A DNA stretch of 11,153 bases from JBLHKS01 sp047620505 (GTDB lineage: Bacteria; Verrucomicrobiota; Verrucomicrobiia; Verrucomicrobiales; DEV007). How positions within the stretch are numbered: position 1 is the first letter of the stretch; each line of letters starts with the position of its first letter. Both the position numbers and the translations under genes were made by a program. Where the stretch lies: NCBI GenBank assembly GCA_047620505.1, contig JBLHKS010000224.1, positions 1 through 11,153 of the forward strand, written 5' to 3'. Positions 1 through 7,598 of this stretch are shown here, piece after piece. The notes below the pieces were generated by a model. The model saw only the letters and a program-made list of their open reading frames with translations. It ran no database searches and was not told the DNA's origin.

Positions 1-120
1 GATTCCGACTCTTTTCGAGACTGATTCGAAGCCTGTAGATTCCGTCTTCTCAGCGTTGGGCTGCCGACCTCCTAGACCCCACTCGGCATCAAAAAATCCA
101 GAAAGTTTTCCACACCGTTG
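1..120. repeat. Left arm of a perfect 120-bp inverted repeat
   Basis: Every base of this stretch is the reverse complement of 11028-11147; I compared the arms along their whole length and found no mismatch. The match stops sharply after position 120, where the ThuA-domain coding sequence begins. The frame of the downstream gene has a stop (TAG) at 36-38, so the arm supplies no native N-terminus for it. The arm contains three GATTC-type words at 1, 23 and 38, two of them GATTCCG. No protein is recognisable in it. Inference: it is the end of a repeated or mobile element, or an artefactual end; no transposase is visible to decide. Confidence 0.95.
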
Positions 121-3100
121 CCGATCATCCCATTCTTCGCGGTATCGCGGACGGCGAGATCTGGGGTCCGACTGATGTTTATGAAGCGACTCTGCCTCAA
201 CTTGATGGATGCACGGCGATCTTGTTAGGCGAGGTCTGCGAGAGCATGGAGCCCGATTCTGGTCCGGCAGCTGCCCCTCCAGCTAACGCGAAGGGTCGCG
301 CTGCGATCAACAAGAACGCTCCGATGATGCCGATCGCGTGGACCTATCGCCGTCCTGTGGGTGCGAAGGGTCGGGTTTTCGCAAGCACGATCGGCGGAGC
401 GATGGCTGGCAAAGACGACTGGGCTAACGAAGGAATGCGGCGGATGTTTGTGAACGCCTGCTTCTGGACTCTGGAGATGGAGGATCAAATCCCGACGAAG
501 GCGGATGTGACTCCGGTGCTTCAGCCTAACCCTTTCAAACGGGGCGTGAAGCCGGAGGAGGCTCTCAATCAGGGGCTCGCTCAACTCGCGAAACGCGACA
601 GCACGATTCTATTCTACGGAAACTCGATGGTAGAGCGCCTGCTCGAACAAGGTGAGCTGGAGGCGCGCCTGCAGATCGCCCACCCGGATGACGGACTTCA
701 GGTTCGCAGTTTGGCGTGGACGGGCGACGAGGTGGGCAATCGTCTTCGCCTTGAGGGCTACGCGAAGCACATGAAGAACCTGCTCGACGAGTGGCCGGCA
801 AATACCATCGTCCTCGGCTACGGGTTGAATGAATCATTCGCGGGAGAAGCGGGGCTTGCCGATTTCCGTAAACATTATTCCGACCACCTTAACCAGTTTT
901 CCCGCATCCATCCGGGCGCGCGCTTGGTGCTGCTGTCGCCGGTCGCAATTGAAGGTGCTTCCGTATCTCGGCAGAGCGAGGTGGAATTATATAGTAGAGC
1001 CATCTCAGAGCTAGCAGCTGCTGGCGGCGCAGAGTTCGTTGATCTCTATTCTCTGACGCGGCAGGCTTATAAAAACTCGGAAGAACCGCTGACGAACAAT
1101 GGTATTCATCTGAACGAGAAGGGCAATAGTCTTGTCGCGAAGGCGCTGGCTGAAAGCATCCACGTCTCGACTCTAACAAAGCCAGAGCCAGCTCACCTTC
1201 ATGAGGTCGCCCTAGCGGCCTCTGCAAAGCATCGCCGCGTTGCCGAAGTGGTTCGTCCGAAGAATGCGGTTGTCTATTTTGGAGTGCGGGCTCGGCCTGA
1301 TGAATACGCCGCAGAAATGCCGCGATACCACGAGATGATCCGTCTCACTGAAGGTGTGGTTTATCAGCTGGCGCGCGATCCGAAGCTCACTTTTGCCGAG
1401 CAGACGAAGCCCTCTCTTCCTCCTATACCCGAAGGGAAGGGCCGAGATGACGGCAATCGCACCGGCATCCTAAAGACCGTCGCGGAGTCGATTGCGGAGT
1501 TCAAGACGGCGGAAGACTTCGAAGTAAACTTGTTCGCTTCCGAAGAGCAATTCCCGGAGCTTCGGAACCCGGTTCAGATCGCGTTCGACGCCCGCGGCCG
1601 GCTCTGGGTCGTTACGATGCCATCCTTTCCTCACACCGTTCCCGGTCTAACGCCGCCAGACAAAATTCTCATCTTCGAGGACACCGACCGCGATGGCAAA
1701 GCCGACAAAATGACGACGTTTGCCGAAGGGCTCGATGCGCTCGACGGCGTCGCTTTCCATCATGAAGGCGTCATCATTTCCGAACAACCGCGCCTTTGGA
1801 TGATGGAGGACACCGACGGCGATGACCGCGCTGACACTCAGCGTGAACTCCTTCGCGGTATCGATGTGACCGACTCACACCACGGCGGGATGATCGCGAG
1901 CGATCCCTTTGGCGCGGTGATCTTCAGCGACGGCGTGTTTCATCGCTCTCAGCTGGAAACTCCGTTTGGCGTGCATCGCGGGATTGATGCGACCACCTAC
2001 CGGCTCGATCCGCGCACCGGAAAGATCGTAACCGAATGGCAGCACACGACGCCGAATCCTTGGAACGTCACCTTCGACCGTTGGGGCAACGTGTTTCAGA
2101 TGTATGGCGATGGCGACGTCTATGACGGCAGCGCTTTAACGTGGACTCCTCTCGGCGCCTATCAGCCCTATGCTTATGGGCGGATTACAAGTTACGGAAA
2201 GGGCTCGGGAAATGCGATGACATCGAGTCCGAATTTCCCTGACAAGTATCAAAACGGATTTGTTTCCGCTTCCTTGCTTGGGCGCTATGCGATTACGCTG
2301 TCGCAGCTCAATCGTGAAGGTGGCATGGTGAAGCTGGCCGATTCGCTCACGATCCTCGAATCTCCCAATGCAGCCTTTCGGCCGGCCGATGTCGAGTACG
2401 GGATGGATTCTCTCTGCGCTCTCCTGACACATGCACAAGACTTGGTTCGTCATCACGCTCGGATCGAGCTTCGCAAGCACGGAGCCGAAGGCTTGAAGGC
2501 GGTGGACCGGTGGATTGCCGCGTTTGATCGCGCCGACCCCGATTTTGATCAAGCCGCGCTCGAAACGATCTTCGTCTGCGAAGGACTTGGCGAAACTCGT
2601 CCTGAACTGATCCAGCAACTGCTGAAGTCCAATTCGGAATTGTATCGTGGTGCCGCCGTTCACGCGATTCGCATTCAAGCCGACCGATTCATTAACGTGG
2701 CTGAGCTTCTGGCGTCAGTCTTGAACGATCCTCACCCGCGAGTTCAGGTAGAGGTCGTTGATGCCGTCGCTCATCTGCGTCCGACGTATCCTGAGATTGA
2801 GAACATTCTTGTTAACATTGCGACGACTGACGAGGCTGTTCAGAAAGCTCTCGCCTACCTCGACTACGGAGTGGAACCGGTGAAAGGCCGTAGCGTGCCT
2901 GTTCTCGAGGTGGCCCCGGAATCGCAACTGACGCGCTGGCTCTGGCTCGGCGAGAATGGCGAAAGCGCTTCCACCGAATATCAGATCGGCAAAGGCAACC
3001 TGCCGGGAGTTGGCCTCTTTCGCGCCTTCATTCATTCGGATCAACCGCAGCCAGCCATCATCGCCATCAACCACAAGAGTCTTGAGATTCGACTCAACGA

Positions 3101-4316
3101 TTCACTGGCGTTTAGTCAGAATTCACTCTGGAGCGGCGATCAGCAGGTGAATGTCGAACTCACGCCGGGGCTTAATGTAATAGAGATTCTTCTGATGAAA
3201 GGGCGGCGCGCTTCGAAGACCATGCCGCCTGTTTTTCTCTACGATCCCGTCGGTCAGGCGCTCACGAGAGCAAAGTATGCGAACGACACGGGCAGCCTGC
3301 GAGCTTCCGCCGCGCAGCATGACAAATTGGTCGCCGAGCGTGGCAACGTGATCCACGTCCAAGCAGCTGCCGGTCTCCAGTTCGCGCCCACTCGCCTTCG
3401 CGTCACTCCGGGGAGCAAAGTTCGCCTCGTCTTCGAGAATCCCGACATCATGATCCACAACTGGGTGCTCCTTGCGCCCGGCAGCGTGGACGAAATTGGG
3501 GCCCTCGCCGACCAACTCGCCGCCCAGCCTGATGGCTATGAGCGCGGCTACCTCCCGAGTTCTGACAAGATCCTTCAAGCATCGAAACTCCTCGGCCCGA
3601 AGGCTACCGAGGAACTCGTTTTCGATGCACCCACACAGCCCGGCGAATATCCCTATATCTGCACGTTTCCCGGTCACTGGCGCATCATGCAAGGCGTCTT
3701 GACAGTGGGCGAACGCAAAGCGCCAAAAGTAACTCCGCAGCCCAACTCCAATCCAAGCAAGACGGTGACGAAGGCAATCGGTGAGGGAGTCGTCTTTGAA
3801 ACAACTTCATCACCTGAAGGCTTTCGAACTCTCATCCCGCCCGCCAAATCGACTGGGAATGTCGTAGCAGACAAGAGGACGAACAACGATCCAATCGAAA
3901 CCCTGACAGATGGAAAACTGGCCAGAGGCTTTGGCCCGATCTTCGGCAATGGCATCAAAGACGGCGCTTACAAAATGAATCTAGGCAAGCCGCAGACCGT
4001 TTCTGCAATCACCAGTTGGTCGCACGCTCAGGGAGGCAAACGCGGTGCCCAGACCGTCACTATTTACGGAAGCGCAAAAGCCGATGATCCGGGATGGAAC
4101 GTCGCTGACACTTCCCGTTTTACTCCCCTTGGAACCATTAGCACCGAGGGACAGAAACTCGACGCTTTCACGGCTCTCTCTCTCCGGTCCCAGAAAGACA
4201 AGCCACTCGGTGAGTTTCGATGGATCATCTGGCAAGTTTCGCCGGTGACGAGTTTGGATGAAAATACCGCGTTCCAGGAACTAGCCGTTGAGGTCGCGAC
4301 GCCGACCAAGCCGTGA
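120..4316 (+). CDS. 5'-truncated giant ThuA / SGNH esterase / PVC dehydrogenase / cupredoxin fusion protein
   Basis: Residues are numbered from the TTG at 222, but the recognisable protein starts at the repeat edge (VADHPILRGI, then IWGPTDVY), which is the C-terminal part of a ThuA-like domain, so the N-terminus is missing. Next comes an SGNH/GDSL esterase domain, about 127-310, with GNS (Ser135), GYGLN (Asn203) and NGIHL (His296). The PVC-type dehydrogenase propeller spans about 405-730 and has Ca-binding-like loops (DTDRDGKAD, DTDGDDRAD) and SHHGG. HEAT-like helices (about 735-870) and a beta-sandwich (about 900-1030) follow. A plastocyanin/auracyanin-like domain (about 1040-1165) keeps all four type-1 copper ligands: His1079, Cys1147, His1152 and Met1156. 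The C-terminus (about 1185-1364) resembles a discoidin/F5-8C domain. No CxxCH heme site is present, and a conserved stretch near 730 seems to be missing. Likely role, inferred: extracytoplasmic oxidation of sugars with copper-mediated electron transfer plus ester removal. The domain reading is firm; substrate and activity are unknown. Confidence 0.9.
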   Translation, partial: ADHPILRGIADGEIWGPTDVYEATLPQLDGCTAILLGEVCESMEPDSGPAAAPPANAKGRAAINKNAPMMPIAWTYRRPVGAKGRVFASTIGGAMAGKDDWANEGMRRMFVNACFWTLEMEDQIPTKADVTPVLQPNPFKRGVKPEEALNQGLAQLAKRDSTILFYGNSMVERLLEQGELEARLQIAHPDDGLQVRSLAWTGDEVGNRLRLEGYAKHMKNLLDEWPANTIVLGYGLNESFAGEAGLADFRKHYSDHLNQFSRIHPGARLVLLSPVAIEGASVSRQSEVELYSRAISELAAAGGAEFVDLYSLTRQAYKNSEEPLTNNGIHLNEKGNSLVAKALAESIHVSTLTKPEPAHLHEVALAASAKHRRVAEVVRPKNAVVYFGVRARPDEYAAEMPRYHEMIRLTEGVVYQLARDPKLTFAEQTKPSLPPIPEGKGRDDGNRTGILKTVAESIAEFKTAEDFEVNLFASEEQFPELRNPVQIAFDARGRLWVVTMPSFPHTVPGLTPPDKILIFEDTDRDGKADKMTTFAEGLDALDGVAFHHEGVIISEQPRLWMMEDTDGDDRADTQRELLRGIDVTDSHHGGMIASDPFGAVIFSDGVFHRSQLETPFGVHRGIDATTYRLDPRTGKIVTEWQHTTPNPWNVTFDRWGNVFQMYGDGDVYDGSALTWTPLGAYQPYAYGRITSYGKGSGNAMTSSPNFPDKYQNGFVSASLLGRYAITLSQLNREGGMVKLADSLTILESPNAAFRPADVEYGMDSLCALLTHAQDLVRHHARIELRKHGAEGLKAVDRWIAAFDRADPDFDQAALETIFVCEGLGETRPELIQQLLKSNSELYRGAAVHAIRIQADRFINVAELLASVLNDPHPRVQVEVVDAVAHLRPTYPEIENILVNIATTDEAVQKALAYLDYGVEPVKGRSVPVLEVAPESQLTRWLWLGENGESASTEYQIGKGNLPGVGLFRAFIHSDQPQPAIIAINHKSLEIRLNDSLAFSQNSLWSGDQQVNVELTPGLNVIEILLMKGRRASKTMPPVFLYDPVGQALTRAKYANDTGSLRASAAQHDKLVAERGNVIHVQAAAGLQFAPTRLRVTPGSKVRLVFENPDIMIHNWVLLAPGSVDEIGALADQLAAQPDGYERGYLPSSDKILQASKLLGPKATEELVFDAPTQPGEYPYICTFPGHWRIMQGVLTVGERKAPKVTPQPNSNPSKTVTKAIGEGVVFETTSSPEGFRTLIPPAKSTGNVVADKRTNNDPIETLTDGKLARGFGPIFGNGIKDGAYKMNLGKPQTVSAITSWSHAQGGKRGAQTVTIYGSAKADDPGWNVADTSRFTPLGTISTEGQKLDAFTALSLRSQKDKPLGEFRWIIWQVSPVTSLDENTAFQELAVEVATPTKP

Positions 4317-4331
4317 GTTCATCCTATTTTT
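4317..4331. other. 15-bp convergent gap between stop codons
   Basis: The TGA of the giant fusion gene (4314-4316) and the TAG of the minus-strand ankyrin gene (4332-4334) face each other across 15 bases. There is no room for a conventional terminator in the gap, and no strong GC stem followed by a T-run is visible, so transcripts from the two genes probably overlap at their 3' ends. Confidence 0.8.
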
Positions 4332-5816
4332 CTACGCTTCCTCCAGAAGCTTCCGCGCTTTCACGGCATTTTTCTTCGGTCGGAATTCATCGACGAAATC
4401 GAGCGCGGTTTTTCCGTTTTCAGTCGCCAATTTCGGATCAGCGCCGAATTCGAGGAGAAGTTGAAAGCCTTCAAACCATTCCCAGTAGGAGGCATCAACC
4501 AGCGGAACCTCCTGACTGTCGACTCGGCTCAGGTTCGGATCAGCCCCATTCTCCAGGAAAACTCGCATCATGGAGAGGTTCTCGGCGCGCTCTTTTTTGG
4601 ATGCACTGCCAATGGTTCCAACGACCCAGCCGATCCAGGTGCGCCCGATATTGCAAGTCGCGTCAGGGGCTGCCCCTGCCTCGAAGAGCATCTCGACAGT
4701 CTCCAAGTCATTCGCAAATCGGGCAAGATTCGTAATATCAGCGCCAGCGTCGATCAGCATTCTTAACTGACGTTGCCGTGGCCCATTGACGATGTTCCAA
4801 AGAAAAGTGGGCGTGCAAAGTTTCGCGTCAGCTTCGCACTCTAGCAGGAGTTCCATCATTTCAGGGTAGGCGCCGGCCTCAACGAATACCCTGCGGCCTT
4901 CAGAACGGTCACTGCCAGTTTCCAGATTCGGGTCGGCTCCCTGATCGATCAAATAGCGTATGAGATCCGGATCGCGACTAGGTATTGCATCTTGAAGCGG
5001 AGTACAGGAGTTGCGGCGAATCGAATCTACTTTCGCTCCACCTTCAATAAGCGTGCGAACCAATTCGATGTGCCCGCGTCTCGCCGCGACATGGAGCGGC
5101 TTTTCATCTTTTCCGAACTCGGGATCCGCCCCCGCTTCGAGCAGGAGCTGAATCGTTTCGACGCTTCGTTCATCAACTGCGTAGTGCAGCGGCGGATGGC
5201 GCTTTATGGGGGCGAGGTTGGGGTCGGCCCCGCGAGCAATCTCGGCGCGGACGGTCTCGATATCGCTATCCAGGATCGCTAGAATCAGGCGAGTGCGTCC
5301 TTTGCTGTCCACCGAATTTGGTTCGGAAGCATCCAGGGATTCGATCGCGAGCCGTCTTTCTTCCGCCTCTTCGGCGGCCCACTTCCGGGACTCTTTCAGA
5401 TCTTTAACCATCCGCTTCAAAAACGAACGCAAATCTTTGTAGCGCTTCTCTTTGGTATAAAGGCCTTCGGTGATGCTCCAGGCAGGGATCAGGAAAGTCA
5501 CGAGATCTTCCAGCTGAACGCAGACGAAGTCTAAGTTACGATCACCGATAATGAAGTAGCCGGCGGCTAAGGCTTTGGTAAACCACTCATCCTTGGTAAT
5601 AAACGACTCCAGCTCGCTTCGGGAATAGAGGGAGAGCATCAGATCGAGCGGCTCACTGAACAGGCCTCCGGTAAGATAGGCGCGGAGATCATCGGGGATA
5701 AGAGTTGGGTCGCCCCCGACCTTTTTGAGCGTTTGACTCAGATCATCCCAATCCCATTCTGCGGGCTTCTCGCTGTCGCTTGCGTATTTGCGGAGGTTTT
5801 CGATTTCCGATTCCAT
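4332..5816 (-). CDS. SUKH-like / ankyrin repeat protein
   Basis: A cytoplasmic protein of 494 residues from the ATG at 5816; an in-frame TTG at 5837 would add seven residues. Neither start has a clear Shine-Dalgarno, so ATG is preferred. There is no signal peptide or membrane segment. The N-terminal ~110 residues resemble the SMI1/KNR4 (SUKH) fold: a PDDLRAYL helix followed by strands GYFIIG and DFVCVQLED at about 86-103. A charged helical linker with KESRKWAAEEAEERR leads to about nine ankyrin-type units from about residue 165 to the end. These are seen as repeats of LLLEAGADP, LIEGGAKVD, LIDQGADPN, LIDAGADIT, LFEAGAAPD, FLENGADPN and LLEFGADPK; several central units are degenerate. SUKH and ankyrin proteins are known as immunity partners of polymorphic toxins, but no toxin gene is present here, so that role is conjecture. 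Ankyrin identity is certain; the SUKH assignment is moderate. Confidence 0.88.
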   Translation of the reverse strand: MESEIENLRKYASDSEKPAEWDWDDLSQTLKKVGGDPTLIPDDLRAYLTGGLFSEPLDLMLSLYSRSELESFITKDEWFTKALAAGYFIIGDRNLDFVCVQLEDLVTFLIPAWSITEGLYTKEKRYKDLRSFLKRMVKDLKESRKWAAEEAEERRLAIESLDASEPNSVDSKGRTRLILAILDSDIETVRAEIARGADPNLAPIKRHPPLHYAVDERSVETIQLLLEAGADPEFGKDEKPLHVAARRGHIELVRTLIEGGAKVDSIRRNSCTPLQDAIPSRDPDLIRYLIDQGADPNLETGSDRSEGRRVFVEAGAYPEMMELLLECEADAKLCTPTFLWNIVNGPRQRQLRMLIDAGADITNLARFANDLETVEMLFEAGAAPDATCNIGRTWIGWVVGTIGSASKKERAENLSMMRVFLENGADPNLSRVDSQEVPLVDASYWEWFEGFQLLLEFGADPKLATENGKTALDFVDEFRPKKNAVKARKLLEEA

Positions 5817-5993
5817 CTCAGGGATTTTCAGCGTCAATTTTTCAGATAGGTGAGAAACGTGGTAGTATCAGGCAGCAGAATGCAAATCAAGAAAAGGGAA
5901 ACAGTCGATATGAAAAAGAGGCGGTTGCCGACGGGCTGCAATCCTTTCCCATTTGGTGGTAAATACAGATTTGCCCTTGCCGGTTTTCTTCAG
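5817..5993. promoter_or_regulatory. Divergent intergenic region between the ankyrin and PQQ-like genes
   Basis: This is the only gap in the window that separates divergent genes, so promoters for both the minus-strand ankyrin gene and the plus-strand PQQ-like/sulfatase pair must lie here or just inside the genes. A weak -10-like TAGTAT occurs near 5863-5868 on the plus strand without a convincing -35. AAGGGAA at about 5893-5899 lies upstream of an in-frame ATG at 5910 and may act as a ribosome binding site if translation starts there. No operator palindrome or riboswitch was recognised. Confidence 0.35.
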
Positions 5994-7598
5994 ATGCCAA
6001 TTCTCTCCAAATTCCTGCTCCTTGCCGTCTTGTTGCCTGCTTTTTCGTCATCGCAAGATCATTCAGCCCTCAATTGGCCGCAAGCTGCTGGCCCAGACAA
6101 CAATTGGACTGTCAAAACCGAAGATCACGTGCCGCTCACTTGGAGCGCGGAGAAGAATGAGAACATCCGGTGGCGGATTAGCTTACCCGAAACCGGCCAG
6201 AGCGGGATCGCGGTTTGGGAAGATCGGCTTTTCCTGACGACGATGAAGCCGCTGGCGGCCGACGCGACGGAGAAACAGGGAACCGATATCGTCCTCTACT
6301 GCATCAGCGCAAAGAACGGCGAGATTCTCTGGCAGCAGGATCTGGTCGGTGATCCCCAAGCCAAGAGCATTTACGCCTATGGCTTCAGCAGTAGTAGCAG
6401 TCCGACGCCGATCACCGATGGCAAACACGTCTGGTTTTGGAACGCCAGCGGCCAAATGGGATGCTGGACGATGGACGGTGAGAAAGTATGGACGCGCCGC
6501 TGGACGCCTACTTTGGGACGCCCCTTCAACAAGCAATTCGAGCCGATCAAGATTGGAGGCACGATACTCAACGTCGAGCCTCGCGATCCAGACGATCCGG
6601 AGCGCCGCGAGGATGCGTGGAGTTTCCTGCGCGGCTTCAGTGCGACGACCGGCGAACCCTTGTGGGTTGCTCCGGAGGGATTGACTCACTACAACACTCC
6701 CGTGCTCGATTCCTTACCCGGAGGTGGTCATGCCGTGCTGTCTGGTCGCGGAGCCCATCACGGAACCCCGGAAGCGCCCGCCGGAATGACGCTGACTCGA
6801 GTCGATGGACCCGATGCCGGGAAAGCGCTTTGGAATTGGAATGCCGAACCAGAAGGGAAGTGCCTCGTCACGCAGTTTTGGGACGAAAAGTATGCCTATT
6901 GGCTCGATGAATCACGCACGGACCTCGTCGTTCTAAACACGAAAGACGGCAGCGAGGCAAAACGAATTTCATGGATCAATTCTGTCAGCGTGACTTCCTA
7001 TGACGAAGGAACCCAGGCTTTCAGGACCCGCACAGGAGTCGATCTGGGCCAGGAAACTCCAGCGATCACCGTCTTTCCAGCTTGGCACTCCAACATCAGT
7101 ATCTACCCGTTCGTCTACTTCCCGTGCTTCGATTTCCAAGGGTTACGGATGCGCGAAATGAAAAACTTCGGGCCGAGGCACAGCATCGCCCGCATTAACG
7201 TGGAAACCGGGAAGGTTGAGTTCTTACAGCTGCCGTTCCCGATTCCAACGGTCGAAGGTGAAACCGCGAAGAACGGCGATGTGTTTTACCCGAACATGAC
7301 GATCAACAGCCGAGGCATCGACGTCGCCGAAGACAAGCGATCTGGCCGGACCGGATGGTGGTGGTGCTTCAACGGGAACACGATCGCGGTGAATCAATAC
7401 CTCTATTTCACTTTCATGTGCGGCAGAGTTCAGGTGATCGATGGCCAAGCGAAGAATTTCGATGAATCCGCGCTTGTCGCCTTGAACGATCTCGGGAAAT
7501 TCGGCGAAACCTGGTCCGTCAATACGCCGAGCTTCAGCCGAGGCTGTCTCTACCACCGCACGTTGAAAGAGCTAATTTGCATAGAATCCAAACCATGA
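5994..7598 (+). CDS. Secreted PQQ-like beta-propeller protein
   Basis: From the ATG at 5994 the product has 534 residues and opens with a plain signal peptide (FLLLAVLLPAF, cleavage near SSSQD). An in-frame ATG at 5910 has a better purine-rich upstream element but would place some 30 extra, partly basic residues before the hydrophobic core. The frame is open from about 5850. The mature start NWPQAAGPDNNW matches the WPQxxGP opening common in planctomycetal and verrucomicrobial PQQ-like propeller proteins. Propeller blade motifs of the form aliphatic-x-(T/N)G-x-x-W recur: SAKNGEILW (about 105), SATTGEPLW, INVETGKVEF and LNTKDGSEA. No heme c motif is present, and whether PQQ is bound cannot be told from sequence. 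The gene ends inside the start codon of the sulfatase, so the two are co-translated. Likely periplasmic; an oxidoreductase or a structural/binding propeller are both possible. Confidence 0.88.
   Translation: MPILSKFLLLAVLLPAFSSSQDHSALNWPQAAGPDNNWTVKTEDHVPLTWSAEKNENIRWRISLPETGQSGIAVWEDRLFLTTMKPLAADATEKQGTDIVLYCISAKNGEILWQQDLVGDPQAKSIYAYGFSSSSSPTPITDGKHVWFWNASGQMGCWTMDGEKVWTRRWTPTLGRPFNKQFEPIKIGGTILNVEPRDPDDPERREDAWSFLRGFSATTGEPLWVAPEGLTHYNTPVLDSLPGGGHAVLSGRGAHHGTPEAPAGMTLTRVDGPDAGKALWNWNAEPEGKCLVTQFWDEKYAYWLDESRTDLVVLNTKDGSEAKRISWINSVSVTSYDEGTQAFRTRTGVDLGQETPAITVFPAWHSNISIYPFVYFPCFDFQGLRMREMKNFGPRHSIARINVETGKVEFLQLPFPIPTVEGETAKNGDVFYPNMTINSRGIDVAEDKRSGRTGWWWCFNGNTIAVNQYLYFTFMCGRVQVIDGQAKNFDESALVALNDLGKFGETWSVNTPSFSRGCLYHRTLKELICIESKP
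7595..7598 (+). promoter_or_regulatory. ATGA stop/start overlap (translational coupling)
   Basis: The PQQ-like gene ends with TGA at 7596-7598 and the sulfatase starts with ATG at 7595-7597. No Shine-Dalgarno is visible just upstream of this ATG, so the ribosome finishing the first gene probably re-initiates on the second. An upstream in-frame TTG at 7577 is disfavoured because it would precede a clean signal peptide by six residues. Confidence 0.8.

Noticed and set aside
1090..1115. Loss of the catalytic Asp in the SGNH block (NGIHL rather than DGIHL)
   Set aside because: Asn at this position is, as far as I know, common in the SGNH domains fused to PVC dehydrogenases, so it is not evidence of inactivation.
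2136..3692. Long open frames on the minus strand (about 180-190 codons) opposite the giant fusion gene
   Set aside because: They lie antisense to clearly conserved domains, show no family motifs and reflect codon bias of the coding strand.
4313..4766. Overlapping plus-strand frames opposite the ankyrin gene
   Set aside because: The minus strand encodes regular ankyrin repeats; the plus-strand translations look like shadows.
5840..5870. Possible sigma-70 promoter with TAGTAT as -10
   Set aside because: No acceptable -35 at the right distance; kept only as a general regulatory region.
6385..6405. Serine-codon run (AGCAGTAGTAGCAGT) as a microsatellite
   Set aside because: It encodes a short Ser stretch in the propeller, is not long or regular enough to be a repeat locus, and sits in a stable reading frame.
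6183..6689. Open minus-strand frame opposite the PQQ-like gene
   Set aside because: The translation is arginine-rich and motif-free, while the plus strand carries a convincing propeller protein.
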